From contig NZ_JPXI01000028.1 in assembly GCF_000740675.1 (NCBI RefSeq), positions 1-39,222 of the forward strand: a stretch of DNA of 39,222 nucleotides, in the 5' to 3' direction. The stretch is from Massilia sp. BSC265. GTDB lineage: Bacteria > Pseudomonadota > Gammaproteobacteria > Burkholderiales > Burkholderiaceae_D. The notes beneath the pieces were generated by a model that was not told where the DNA came from, did no database searches, and worked only from the letters and a program-made list of their open reading frames with translations. The translations under genes were made by a program, and so were the position numbers. Positions 17,199 through 25,249 of this stretch are shown here, in pieces (the first letter of the stretch is position 1; each line of letters starts with the position of its first letter).

Positions 17199-17206
17199 GT
17201 CCTGTC

Positions 17207-17695
17207 TCAGGAGGTCGACGCTCCGCCTCCACCGCCCTGCTTGGTCGGGTTCAGCGTCGCGCCGCTGCTCGGATCGCCGCCCGCCACCGACGTGCCGTGG
17301 CCGGACGAGGTGCCGGTCCCGGTGCGGGTATCGTCCGCGGAAGCCGCCTCGCCCATCGCATTGCCGCCGGCAGCCGAGGCGCCGGCCGCCGGGCTGCCGC
17401 CGCCACCCAGGGAGCCACCTGCCGCGCCGGGCACGCCCTCTGCCACGTCCTGCTGGCGCATGCCTGCCCCGCCCGGCCCCTGGCCGCCGGACTGCGCCGC
17501 CGCTGCCGAGGCATCGGTGCCGCCGGCGGCGCCGACGATCTCCGAGCCGGTCGGCCGTGCCGGTGCATTCACCGGCACGGCGCCGCCTTCCGCCAGCGTG
17601 TCGCTGCGCGTTGCCGACTGCTGGCTGCCGGGCTGCCCGCCCTGGGCCGATTGCTGGTTCTGCGCGTTCTGCTGATTGCGTTCCTGATCGGTCAT
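17207..17695 (-). CDS. Low-complexity Gly/Ala/Gln-rich hypothetical protein
   Basis: A 162-residue hydrophilic protein starting MTDQERNQQNAQNQQSAQGG, very rich in Q, N, G, A and S, with glycine-rich tail ending KQGGGGGASTS. No signal peptide, cysteine or folded-domain pattern is seen, so it is probably intrinsically disordered. The start is supported by an excellent ribosome site (AGGAGGATTCC before the ATG), the main argument that the gene is real. It converges on the CAP gene, the two stops being only 8 bases apart, and diverges from uvsE. Its function is unknown. Confidence 0.65.
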   Translation of the reverse strand: MTDQERNQQNAQNQQSAQGGQPGSQQSATRSDTLAEGGAVPVNAPARPTGSEIVGAAGGTDASAAAAQSGGQGPGGAGMRQQDVAEGVPGAAGGSLGGGGSPAAGASAAGGNAMGEAASADDTRTGTGTSSGHGTSVAGGDPSSGATLNPTKQGGGGGASTS

Positions 17696-17905
17696 GGAAT
17701 CCTCCTGTTGAGCATTGGTGTTCCGATGTACGGCCAGCCATGCCGGCCGCCAGTCGGAATATTCTGCCCAAGTTCCGATATCGGGGGCGTTCGCCAGCGT
17801 GTCCCTGAGCTGTCCCGGGAACATGTACGGGAAGCCCTAAGCGAACGCTCCGCGAAGCCTGATTTGGATAGACTGGGACGAGCAATCACCACACCACAGG
17901 ACACC

Positions 17906-18796
17906 ATGCAACCGAACCTCGGCCTCGTCTGCATTACCGCCTCGAAAGACGTCCGCTACCGCACGGTCACGCGCAAGCGCCTGCTCGAGCACAGCTTGGA
18001 TGCCCAACGCAAACTGCTGGAAGATCTGTACCGCGACAACATCCAGACCCTGGACAAGGCGCTGCGCTACTGCGAGGCCGAGGGCATCCGCCTGTACCGC
18101 CTGCCCTCCTCGATCTTCCCCTTCGCCGACGAAGACATCGGGCGCGAGGTGCTGGCGCCCTTTGCCGCCACACTGGGCCGCTCGGGCCGGCGCGCGCTGG
18201 AACGCGGCATCCGGCTGGTGATGCACCCGGACCAGTTCGTGGTGCTGAACTCGGATTCGGAAGGGGTGGTGGCAAACAGCATCAAGATCCTGCAGATGCA
18301 CGCCGACATCATGGACCTGCTGGAGCAGCCGCGCTCGCCCTGGGCCTTGCTCGAGATTCATGGCGGCAAGGGCAAGCGCGCCGACGCCTTGGTCGAGCGC
18401 ATCGCCCTGCTTCCCGACGCGATCCGCTGCCGCCTGGGGTTGGAGAACGACGAATACGCCTATGGCGCGCAGGAAATCTACGAGATCTGCATGCGCGCCG
18501 GTGTGCCGATGGTCTTCGACGCCCACCACCACGTGGTGCACGACAAGCTGGCAAGCTACGAAGACCCCAGCGTGGGCGCCATGCTGCTCAAGGCGCGCGA
18601 GACCTGGGCCGATCCCGACCACCAGCTGGTACACATTTCAAACGGCCGCGAAGGTTTCAACGACCGCCAGCATTCCGACCTGATCGAGGCCATGCCCTCG
18701 TCCTACCTGGCCGCGCCCTACATCGAGATCGAGGCCAAGCTCAAGGAAGAAGCGATCCGCGGCCTGCGCGGCTGGTCGGCGTCCGCAGTCGCTTAG
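17906..18796 (+). CDS. uvsE: UV damage endonuclease UvsE
   Basis: A 296-residue UV-damage endonuclease (UVDE), which nicks DNA 5' of UV photoproducts and abasic sites, giving a repair route independent of UvrABC. It is a TIM-barrel enzyme using metal ions. Family blocks seen are LGLVCITASKDVRYRT at the N-terminus, RLPSSIFPFA, MHPDQFVVLNS, LEIHGGKGKR, LGLENDE, VFDAHHHVVHDK and HISNGREGFNDRQHSD, with the metal-binding His/Glu/Asp residues in place. Length is normal. The ATG follows CAGGACACC. Its stop codon overlaps the stop of the convergent hydrolase gene. It has no DNA-repair neighbours. Confidence 0.93.
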   Translation: MQPNLGLVCITASKDVRYRTVTRKRLLEHSLDAQRKLLEDLYRDNIQTLDKALRYCEAEGIRLYRLPSSIFPFADEDIGREVLAPFAATLGRSGRRALERGIRLVMHPDQFVVLNSDSEGVVANSIKILQMHADIMDLLEQPRSPWALLEIHGGKGKRADALVERIALLPDAIRCRLGLENDEYAYGAQEIYEICMRAGVPMVFDAHHHVVHDKLASYEDPSVGAMLLKARETWADPDHQLVHISNGREGFNDRQHSDLIEAMPSSYLAAPYIEIEAKLKEEAIRGLRGWSASAVA

Positions 18797-19488
18797 GCTG
18801 CCGCCACTTTCCGAAGCCAGGGTTCGACGATCGCCAGCAGCGCCTGCGGGGCCTCGATCGGGACCATGTGGCCGCTGTCCTCGATGACGGCCAGTTCGGA
18901 GCCGGGGATTCCGGCCTGCATCTCTTCGGATTCCTCGCGCGAACGCAGCCGGTCCTGGCCCGCCGCGACGATCAGGGTCGGGCAGCGGATCTCGTGCAAG
19001 CGCTCGCGGTCACTCGTGCGCACGATCGCCGACTGGCGGCGGAACACCTCGCCGCCGAGGCGCACGCCCATCGCGCGCACGCGTTCGATCAGCGCCTCGT
19101 TACCGGCCTGCTTCGGATGCAGGGAAGTGGCGATCGCGGTCTTGCTCAGCCCCGAGAAGGCCACCGAGGCCCCAGCCTTGCCCACAGTGCCGCGGCTCTG
19201 GCGCATCGAAGGCGTATCGGCGCGCGTGGACGTGGCGATCAGCACCAGCGCGCGCACCCGGCCGGGCGCCAGACGCGCGATCTCGCGGGCGACATAGCCG
19301 CCCATCGAGAAGCCGACCAGGATGAAGCCGGGAGGCGCGCCTGCCAGCGCGCGGCCGGCCATCGCTTCGATGGAGGAATCGTGGCGCAGGTCCGCGTGCT
19401 TGACCGGCCCGTACTTCTCGAGCGGCTGCTGCACGTCGTCCCAGAGCGTTTCGTCGGCCATGTAGCCGGGTACGAGCAGGATAGACAT
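18793..19488 (-). CDS. Alpha/beta hydrolase
   Basis: A 231-residue cytoplasmic alpha/beta-hydrolase. The nucleophile elbow is GFSMGGY, the acid is probably the Asp of AAGQDRLRS, and the histidine is in EDSGHMVPIEAP, so the catalytic triad is complete. The N-terminal strand MSILLVPGYMADETLW carries the usual oxyanion-hole region. The ATG at 19488 was chosen because it starts the first core strand; the frame is open to 19530 through repeat sequence. It ends in a 4-base overlap with uvsE, tail to tail. The substrate cannot be told from sequence; relatives include esterases and acyl-transfer hydrolases. Confidence 0.87.
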   Translation of the reverse strand: MSILLVPGYMADETLWDDVQQPLEKYGPVKHADLRHDSSIEAMAGRALAGAPPGFILVGFSMGGYVAREIARLAPGRVRALVLIATSTRADTPSMRQSRGTVGKAGASVAFSGLSKTAIATSLHPKQAGNEALIERVRAMGVRLGGEVFRRQSAIVRTSDRERLHEIRCPTLIVAAGQDRLRSREESEEMQAGIPGSELAVIEDSGHMVPIEAPQALLAIVEPWLRKVAAA

Positions 19489-19520
19489 CGCGCCATGATA
19501 ACAAAGGCGCCTCCGCCCAC

Positions 19521-19562
19521 CCTGCGTCAAGTACCCTGCGTCAGGTACCCTGCGTCAGGTAT
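19521..19562 (-). repeat. Three tandem 14-bp copies over a stop codon
   Basis: Three head-to-tail copies of a 14-base unit, on the plus strand CCTGCGTCAGGTAC with one or two differences per copy. On the minus strand each copy carries a TGA; the first is the stop of the serine acetyltransferase gene. With a 14-base period the three TGAs fall in three different frames. Confidence 0.95.
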
Positions 19563-20472
19563 TGCGCGACTGCGCCTGCGACACGTTGCTGCCCGGCGGA
19601 ACGCTCTGGGTGAGCCAGACATTGCCGCCGATGGTCGAGCCGGCGCCCACCGTGATGCGCCCCAGCACCGTGGCGCCCGCGTAGATGACCACGTCGTCTT
19701 CGACGATCGGGTGGCGCGGCGCGCCCTTGACCAGGGCGCCGCTGGCATCCACCGGGAAGCGCTTGGCGCCCAGGGTCACAGCCTGGTACAGGCGTACCCG
19801 TTCGCCGATGATGGCGGTCTCGCCGATGACGACCCCGGTGCCGTGGTCGATGAAGAAGCTGCCGCCGATTTGCGCCGCCGGATGAATGTCGATGCCGGTC
19901 AGCGAGTGGCCGATGTCGGCGATCAGGCGCGCCAGGAAGGGCACCCCGAGTCGGTGCAGGCAGTGCGCCAGCCGGTGGTAGAGGATGGCGATGGTGCCGG
20001 GGTAGCACAGCATGATCTCGGCCACCGAGCTGGCGGCCGGGTCACCCGCCAGCGCGGCCTGCACGTCGGACACCAGCAGCGCGCGGATGGCCGGCAGGCC
20101 GGCGGCGAATTCGCGCGTCAGCGCCTGCGCACGCTCTGCCAGGTTCGCTTCGTCGGCCTCCTCGAACTGGGGAGAAAAGCGCAGGGCCCGCCGCACCTGT
20201 CCCACCAGCCGGTCGAGCGTCACGTTGAGCGTGTCGCCGACGAAGTAATCGATGCTCTCGTCGTTCAGGTCGGGCCGGCCGTAATGGGTCGGGAACAGCG
20301 CCGCCGAGACGCCATTCACCACCTGGGTGAGGACCTCGCGCGAGGGCAGTTCGCGCACGCGGCCCTGGTGGCGGATGTTGTGGGTCGATTCGCGCGAGGT
20401 GCGCAGCGCGTCGATGATGGGGCCCAGGTGCCATTGCACGGAGCCGGATGAGGTGGGAAATTCGCTGTTCAT
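19555..20472 (-). CDS. epsC: Serine O-acetyltransferase, EpsC type
   Basis: A 305-residue serine acetyltransferase, which makes O-acetylserine from serine and acetyl-CoA in cysteine synthesis. The N-terminal helical domain (about 1-170) precedes a left-handed beta-helix of hexapeptide repeats. Signature parts are GIDIHPAAQIGGSFFIDHGTG, VVIGETAIIGERVRLYQAV and a late GAGSTIGGNVWLTQSVPPGS. The catalytic His and Asp are in IDHGTG and the N-terminal region, as in CysE. The long form matches the EpsC-type SAT found in Betaproteobacteria. The ATG follows only a weak AGG. No sulfur-assimilation gene is adjacent. Its stop lies within a tandem repeat. Confidence 0.9.
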   Translation of the reverse strand: MNSEFPTSSGSVQWHLGPIIDALRTSRESTHNIRHQGRVRELPSREVLTQVVNGVSAALFPTHYGRPDLNDESIDYFVGDTLNVTLDRLVGQVRRALRFSPQFEEADEANLAERAQALTREFAAGLPAIRALLVSDVQAALAGDPAASSVAEIMLCYPGTIAILYHRLAHCLHRLGVPFLARLIADIGHSLTGIDIHPAAQIGGSFFIDHGTGVVIGETAIIGERVRLYQAVTLGAKRFPVDASGALVKGAPRHPIVEDDVVIYAGATVLGRITVGAGSTIGGNVWLTQSVPPGSNVSQAQSRNT

Positions 20473-20719
20473 GTGCCGAGCCTACCTGCTTTGCCTGCTT
20501 CGGAAAACGATTTAAATCACAGGTCGATATGCGGAAACCGCTATGAAACATTGGTCGCGCATACTTTGATCGATTTCATTACTTCTGGTCCACATTTTGC
20601 TTTAAGTTAATGGATTGCGTCCCTGAGACCAGGGCACGCTCCAAGGAGGTGCCGCCGGCCGCCCCATTCCGGGACGGGCCGCACCGGCATGGAACCCACC
20701 ACCCACCCCGGGAGCCGCA

Positions 20720-22462
20720 GTGTTCAACGCCATGTCCAGTGTCCGATCCCAGTTACGCATCGTTTTTGCGTTCGTCATCATCATTTCGACCCTCGCGACC
20801 GCCGTCGCCATCTGGCGCCTGCATGTCATGTCCGAGGAAACCGAAGCGCTCACTCGCCGCCCGCTGTCCAAGGAGCGCCTGGCCTCGCAATGGCTGCTCA
20901 ACACCTCGGTGTCGGCCAAGCGCACCGCCGCGGTCGCGCGGTCGAGCGACCCGGAACTGGCCAAGGTCTTTGCTGACGAGAGTACCGAGTCGAGCCAGCG
21001 CACCAGCGTCCTGCAGAACAAGGTCGGCGAACTGCTCGACACGCCGGAAGAAAAGGCGCTGTTCGATGCCATCGGCGAGGCGCGCGGGCGCTATATCGAA
21101 ACCCGCGACCGGGTGATGAAGCTGAAAGCCGAAGGCCAGGCCCTTGACGCAATGGCCCAGTTCGAGCGCGACTTCGTGCCGGCCACCCGGCACTACCTGG
21201 ACAAGGTGGCCGAACTACAGGCGCTGCAGCACAAGACCATCGACGCCATGGCGCAGGACGTGCTGGACGGCGCGGCCGCCAGCACCACCATGCTGGTCGG
21301 CCTGTGCCTCCTGAGCCTCGCCGGCAGCATCGTCGCCTCCATGCTGTTCGCGCGTGCGCTGTTCCGGCGCCTGGGCGGCGAGCCGGCCGAAGCGGCGCGC
21401 GTGGCTGGCGAGATCGCCGCCGGCAAGCTGGACGTCCGGATCGACCTGCGGCCGGGCGACGAGTCCAGCCTGCTGCATGCCTTGCTGCGCATGCGCGACA
21501 GCCTGGCGCGGATCGTCGGGCAGGTCCGCGACGGCACCTCCAGCATCGGCGCATCAAGCGATGCGATGGCGAGCGAAGCACAGGAGCTGTCGCGCCGCAC
21601 CGAGAGCCAGGCGGCCGCGCTGGAGCAGACGGCCTCCTCGATGAACCAGCTGGCGCACGCGATCCAGCACAGCGCCACCAGCGCCGAAGAAGCGAACGGC
21701 CTCGCGCTGACCGCTTCGACGGTAGCCCAGCAGGGCGGCGCCATGGTGGGCCAGCTGGTGGACACCATGGGCGCGATCAATGCCTCGTCGGCGCGCATCG
21801 TCGACATCACCAGCGTCATCGACGGCATCGCCTTCCAGACCAATATCCTGGCGCTGAACGCCGCGGTGGAAGCGGCGCGCGCCGGCGAGCAGGGGCGCGG
21901 CTTCGCCGTGGTGGCCAGCGAGGTGCGCAGCCTGGCCCAGCGCTCGGCGGCAGCGGCAAAAGAAATCAAGGAACTGATCGACGACTCCACGCTGCGCGTG
22001 TCGCAGGGAGCCGACCTGGCGGGCCGCGCCGGCGCGACCATGAACGGCATCGTCGAGAGCATCGGCCGGGTGACCGCGATCATGGGCGAGATCGTCGACT
22101 CGAGCAAGGAACAGGCGAGCGGCATCCAGCAGGTGCACCGCGCGGTGGCCGACATGGACAACGTCACCCAGCAGAACGCGACCCTGGTGGAGGAATCGGC
22201 GGCCGCGACCGAGTCGATGAAGGAACAGGCTGCGCGCCTGAGCCAGCTGGTGGCGGTCTTCAAGCTGGCCGACAAGCCGGCGCGCACGATGTCCGGCAAG
22301 GCCGCCAAGACCGCGCCGCGCAAGGACGAGGCGCATGCCGGTCTGCCGCGCATCGCCACGGCTGCCGCCAAGCCTGCCCAACCCGCCAAGCCCGTCGCCC
22401 GCCCTGCCCCAGCCCCGCGCGCGGCACGCAAGGCCGCCGAAGAGGAATGGGAAGAGTTCTGA
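20720..22462 (+). CDS. Methyl-accepting chemotaxis protein
   Basis: A 580-residue transmembrane chemoreceptor that controls the CheA kinase. Order: transmembrane helix (about 13-33), periplasmic helical ligand-binding region of Tar/4HB type (about 35-190), second transmembrane helix (about 190-212), HAMP (about 212-265), then the signalling coiled coil with hairpin tip [20 protein letters not shown]. The Ala/Pro/Lys-rich linker ends in EEEWEEF, matching the xWxxF tether that recruits CheR/CheB. GTG at 20720 was chosen as start because GGGAG lies five bases before it; ATG at 20732 is the alternative. No che genes are adjacent, so it feeds an array encoded elsewhere. Ligand unknown. Confidence 0.92.
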   Translation: MFNAMSSVRSQLRIVFAFVIIISTLATAVAIWRLHVMSEETEALTRRPLSKERLASQWLLNTSVSAKRTAAVARSSDPELAKVFADESTESSQRTSVLQNKVGELLDTPEEKALFDAIGEARGRYIETRDRVMKLKAEGQALDAMAQFERDFVPATRHYLDKVAELQALQHKTIDAMAQDVLDGAAASTTMLVGLCLLSLAGSIVASMLFARALFRRLGGEPAEAARVAGEIAAGKLDVRIDLRPGDESSLLHALLRMRDSLARIVGQVRDGTSSIGASSDAMASEAQELSRRTESQAAALEQTASSMNQLAHAIQHSATSAEEANGLALTASTVAQQGGAMVGQLVDTMGAINASSARIVDITSVIDGIAFQTNILALNAAVEAARAGEQGRGFAVVASEVRSLAQRSAAAAKEIKELIDDSTLRVSQGADLAGRAGATMNGIVESIGRVTAIMGEIVDSSKEQASGIQQVHRAVADMDNVTQQNATLVEESAAATESMKEQAARLSQLVAVFKLADKPARTMSGKAAKTAPRKDEAHAGLPRIATAAAKPAQPAKPVARPAPAPRAARKAAEEEWEEF

Positions 22463-22550
22463 TCGCCCGGGCGCTTTGGTGCCGTCCGGCATTGCCGGTC
22501 CGGCGATTCTGGCGCACCATAGCGCCATCCTTACTTCTGTCGAGCCCTGC

Positions 22551-23036
22551 ATGAACCTGCCTTCCCACCAGCTGTCGATGACGGTCCTGATGACTCCGGA
22601 CACGGCCAACTTTTCCGGTAACGTCCACGGCGGCACCATCCTCAAGCTGCTCGACCAGGTGGCCTATGCCTGCGCCAGCCGCTATGCCGGTCGCTACGTG
22701 GTCACGATGAGCGTGGACCAGGTTACCTTCCGCCAGCCGATCCACGTCGGCGAACTGGTGACCTTCCTCGCCTCGGTGAACTACGCGGGACGCAGCTCGA
22801 TGGAGATCGGGATCAAGGTGATCGCCGAGGACATCCGCTCCCAGGCCGTGCGCCACGTGAACAGCTGCTTCTTCACGATGGTGGCCGTGGACGACGACCG
22901 CAAACCGGTGGCGGTGCCGCCCCTGCAGCCGGCGACGGAAGACGAACATCGCCGCTTCGAGGAAGCCAAGGCGCGCAAGGCCGCCCGCCTGGAACTCGAA
23001 CGCCGCCACGCCGAGCGCGCCGCCGCGCGCACCTGA
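22551..23036 (+). CDS. Acyl-CoA thioesterase, hotdog fold (YciA-like)
   Basis: A 161-residue hotdog-fold thioesterase that hydrolyses acyl-CoA. Family blocks are MTPDTANFSGNVHGGTILKLLD (catalytic Asn/Asp region, with HGG), then YVVTMSVDQVTFRQPIHVGE and IGIKVIAED. The C-terminal 30 residues are a charged helix rich in R, E, K and A. Acts in the cytoplasm, likely as a hexamer like other acyl-CoA hydrolases. The ribosome site before the ATG is weak. It follows the chemoreceptor gene by 88 bases on the same strand but has no obvious functional link to it. Confidence 0.9.
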   Translation: MNLPSHQLSMTVLMTPDTANFSGNVHGGTILKLLDQVAYACASRYAGRYVVTMSVDQVTFRQPIHVGELVTFLASVNYAGRSSMEIGIKVIAEDIRSQAVRHVNSCFFTMVAVDDDRKPVAVPPLQPATEDEHRRFEEAKARKAARLELERRHAERAAART

Positions 23037-23121
23037 CCCAGCACGTCTTGCGGGCAGCGGCGTGCGGCGGGCTTGCGCCCCTTCGGCTAACATCGAGGCT
23101 CGACCATTCCCGGGAGCGCGC

Positions 23122-23685
23122 ATGAACACTGCCCTGCTTGCACCGCTGCTGCCCCTGCTGCTCTTGTCCGCATCCCCTGCCCAGGGAGCGGACCAGGCAG
23201 GCGGCGCCACACCGCTTGCGACGATTCCTTCGCTCGACGCCAAGCGCTACATGGGCACCTGGTACGAGATCGCGAAGTTTCCGAATGATTTCCAGAAGAA
23301 GTGCGTCGGTTTCACCACCGCCACCTACAGCCTGCGCGAGGACGGCCGCGTCGACGTGCTCAACCGCTGCCGGCGCGCCGACGGCAGCACCGACGACGCC
23401 AAGGGCGTGGCGCGCCAGCCGGGCGGCGCTACCTCGCCGAAGCTGGAAGTGCGCTTCGCGCCCGCCATCGTGTCCTGGCTGCCGATGGTCTGGGGCGACT
23501 ATTGGGTGATCGACCTCGACCCGGACTACCAGCTGGCGGCGGTCAGCGAACCGAAACGCGAATACTTGTGGATCCTGTCGCGCTCGCCCAAGGTCGACCC
23601 GGCCGTCTACGACGCCCTGCTGGGCCGCCTGAAGGCCCAGGGCCTGGACATGAACCGCCTGGTGCCGACCAGGCAGGCCGAATAA
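23122..23685 (+). CDS. blc: Bacterial lipocalin family protein
   Basis: A 187-residue exported lipocalin, a beta-barrel that binds hydrophobic ligands such as lysophospholipids. Signature GTWYEIAKFPNDFQKKC begins the barrel, followed by ATYSLREDGRVDVLNRC, GDYWVIDLDPDYQLAAVSEP (written as landmarks) and LWILSRSPKV. E. coli Blc is an outer-membrane lipoprotein, but here the signal peptide (MNTALLAPLLPLLLLSASPAQGA) has no lipobox cysteine, so a soluble periplasmic protein is predicted. Two cysteines may form a disulfide. The ATG follows GGGAG. It ends 66 bases before the tRNA-Phe gene. Confidence 0.9.
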   Translation: MNTALLAPLLPLLLLSASPAQGADQAGGATPLATIPSLDAKRYMGTWYEIAKFPNDFQKKCVGFTTATYSLREDGRVDVLNRCRRADGSTDDAKGVARQPGGATSPKLEVRFAPAIVSWLPMVWGDYWVIDLDPDYQLAAVSEPKREYLWILSRSPKVDPAVYDALLGRLKAQGLDMNRLVPTRQAE

Positions 23686-23732
23686 GGGTCTTGCCCGATT
23701 TCACGGAAGCACTACCGTTGCGTCACGCCTTG

Positions 23733-23741
23733 TGCTAGAAT
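23733..23741 (+). promoter_or_regulatory. Extended -10 promoter for tRNA-Phe
   Basis: TGCTAGAAT at 23733-23741 fits an extended -10 element (TGn plus TAGAAT) about ten bases before the tRNA gene, with a GC-rich discriminator after it. No good -35 hexamer is seen at the usual spacing, which the extended element could offset. Confidence 0.5.
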
Positions 23742-23751
23742 GCGAGCCCTT

Positions 23752-23827
23752 GGCCTGGTAGCTCAGTTGGTAGAGCAGAGGATTGAAAATCCTTGTGTCG
23801 GTGGTTCGATTCCGCCCCGGGCCACCA
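23752..23827 (+). tRNA. tRNA-Phe (GAA)
   Basis: A 76-base tRNA including an encoded CCA. The acceptor stem GGCCTGG pairs with CCGGGCC (one T-G pair), discriminator A. The D arm GCTCAGTTGGTAGAGC and T arm GGTTCGATTCC are standard. The anticodon loop TTGAAAA carries GAA, reading phenylalanine codons. Own promoter before it and a strong terminator after it. Confidence 0.97.
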
Positions 23828-23844
23828 AGAACAGTGTCAAACAA

Positions 23845-23879
23845 AACGCCAACCCTCACCGGTTGGCGTTTTTGTTTTT
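23845..23879 (+). terminator. Intrinsic terminator after tRNA-Phe
   Basis: A perfect 10-bp stem AACGCCAACC/GGTTGGCGTT with loop CTCACC, followed by TTTGTTTTT. It lies 17 bases after the tRNA end. Confidence 0.93.
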
Positions 23880-24235
23880 GGCATCCAACTCAGCGTGTCC
23901 GACTTGGCTCCGTTACAAAGCGGACTGGCGCGTCGGCGGCAAACCGACCGATTCGTACAACTGGTCCGGTCCCTATCGTCGTGCGGATATGCAATATTGC
24001 CTACTTCCCAGACACCCGGCACCCAGTCACGTGGCGGCAATCATGCGCTACCAATCCGGTGAGCAAGCTATTCTGTCAACGTTGCCAGGAATGCAGTGTT
24101 AATTCAAAGAAATTTACACTACCTTCCAAAAATGCGGCTAAGACCGGCCAGGATGCTGAGCTAACGCAAGTATTCCGAAAGAAGCATCCTGTCCAGCCCA
24201 AATCTGATTTGCATGCCAGCTTCTTTCCCTAGCTT
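23880..24235. other. Gene-free gap after tRNA-Phe
   Basis: About 350 bases between the tRNA terminator and the first gene of the oxidase cluster. Base composition is less G+C-rich than upstream. Open frames crossing it show no recognisable protein. No integrase, no copy of the tRNA 3' end and no inverted repeat was found by eye. It presumably holds the promoter of the DUF2231 gene. Confidence 0.45.
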
Positions 24236-24715
24236 ATGACCATCAAAAGTCCGCTGCTGAAGCCAGCGCCAGAAAGCACGCGCAGTGCATTTGCCATTGC
24301 CGGCCATCCGGTTCACGCGATGTTGGTGTCCTTCCCAGTCGCCTTCACACTGGGCGGGCTGGCCAGTGACCTGGCGTACTGGTGGTCCGGCGATGTTTTC
24401 TGGGCGCGCCTCTCGGTCTGGATCATCGGCGCTTCGTTCATCATGGGCAGTCTGGCAGGCCTGGCCGGCACGATGGATTTCATGATGGTGCACAAGATAC
24501 GCCGGCATGTGGCGAGCTGGAGCCACTTCATTGCTGCGGTAATGCTGATCTCGCTCCTGGCTGCGAATTGGTGGTATCGCGTCAGTGATTACGAGGCAGC
24601 GGTGCTGCCTTGGGGGCTGTTCATGTCGGCGGTCAGTGCAGTGTCATTGAGCGTGGTTGGCTGGTTTGGCGGCAAGCTCGTGTTCCATCACAGCATAGGT
24701 AGCGACAATGAATGA
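24236..24715 (+). CDS. DUF2231 membrane protein
   Basis: A 159-residue inner-membrane protein of the DUF2231 family with four hydrophobic segments. The family hallmark GHPVHAMLVSFPVAF is at about 22-36, and further histidines lie in RRHVASWSH; conserved histidines in membrane helices suggest possible haem binding, but this is inference. It is the first gene of the block that encodes the caa3 oxidase, and such proteins often occur near respiratory genes. No clear ribosome site precedes the ATG. The convergent HemJ-like gene ends 14 bases away. Confidence 0.82.
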   Translation: MTIKSPLLKPAPESTRSAFAIAGHPVHAMLVSFPVAFTLGGLASDLAYWWSGDVFWARLSVWIIGASFIMGSLAGLAGTMDFMMVHKIRRHVASWSHFIAAVMLISLLAANWWYRVSDYEAAVLPWGLFMSAVSAVSLSVVGWFGGKLVFHHSIGSDNE

Positions 24716-24729
24716 CATTCGCTTGGTGC

Positions 24730-25143
24730 TCAGAATGGCTTTTGTACCACCAGGACAAGGACTGCGGGAATGAGCAGCATCGGCGCCAGCAGCAGCATGC
24801 GATAGAACCATGTCGAATGCATGGGGCCCTGTTCCTTGAGTTGCTCCATCAGGTTCCCGCAATAGACATGGAAGAACACCATCATCAGAACCAGAGTGAG
24901 CTTGACAGGCAGCCAGCCGCCGGAAAAACCCCGCGCGAACAGCAGCCAGCCCCCGAACAGGATGGTGAGCAGCCCCGAGGGTGTCATGACGAAAGCGTAG
25001 AGCGTGTGCTGCATCTTGAGCGAACGTTGCCTATCCTCGTCATCTTGCGCGGAAGCTTGCTGAGCCAGGAGTTGCGGAAAATACAGCAGTGTGCCGGACC
25101 ATAGCAACAGGAAGGCGATATGCAGGGTGAGCACGAGCAACAT
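24730..25143 (-). CDS. HemJ/CopD-like membrane protein (UPF0093)
   Basis: A 137-residue membrane protein with four hydrophobic helices, of the HemJ/CopD-related family. HemJ is the oxygen-independent protoporphyrinogen oxidase of haem synthesis. Matching features are LTLHIAFLLLWSGTLLYFPQL with His8 near the N-terminus, VMTPSGLLTILFGGWLL, KLTLVLMMVFFHVYCG and the C-terminal VVQKPF, close to the VVxKPF end of HemJ. Placed beside a haem-copper oxidase, a role in haem supply is reasonable, though a housekeeping HemJ or HemG may exist elsewhere. The ATG at 25143 follows AAGGA at a wide spacing. It is divergent from coxB and shares its upstream region. Confidence 0.72.
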   Translation of the reverse strand: MLLVLTLHIAFLLLWSGTLLYFPQLLAQQASAQDDEDRQRSLKMQHTLYAFVMTPSGLLTILFGGWLLFARGFSGGWLPVKLTLVLMMVFFHVYCGNLMEQLKEQGPMHSTWFYRMLLLAPMLLIPAVLVLVVQKPF

Positions 25144-25215
25144 AAGCGTTCATTCCTTAAAGCAGTGCCGTAGAAAACGATCAGCGCGAGCCAGACCATG
25201 ACGTGGGCCATGCCA

Positions 25216-25242
25216 TGGATATTATTATTTTTAACATAGAAT
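25216..25242 (+). promoter_or_regulatory. AT-rich block with TAGAAT before coxB
   Basis: An AT-rich run in a GC-rich genome ends in TAGAAT at 25237-25242, only seven bases before the coxB ATG. If this is the -10 box, the transcript would be leaderless or start at the downstream ATG (25292). No convincing -35 is seen, so this is a weak call. Confidence 0.3.
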
Positions 25243-25249
25243 CGGCGCC

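Noticed and set aside
16275..17885. Long minus-strand open frame opposite the CAP gene
   Set aside because: Antisense to a well-marked CAP domain; low-complexity Arg/Gly-rich translation.
20473..20719. Possible riboswitch or sigma-28 promoter between epsC and the chemoreceptor gene
   Set aside because: The region is AT-richer, but I could not match the sigma-28 consensus or any riboswitch core; only normal divergent promoters are expected.
23880..24235. Possible attachment site or integrase remnant after tRNA-Phe
   Set aside because: No duplicate of the tRNA end and no integrase-like frame could be found by eye.
24984..25211. Short minus-strand frame starting with a hydrophobic stretch (MAHVMVWLALIVFYGTAL)
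   Set aside because: It runs on out of frame through the HemJ-like gene, which is complete without it. The hydrophobic start could be a small peptide, but nothing else supports it.
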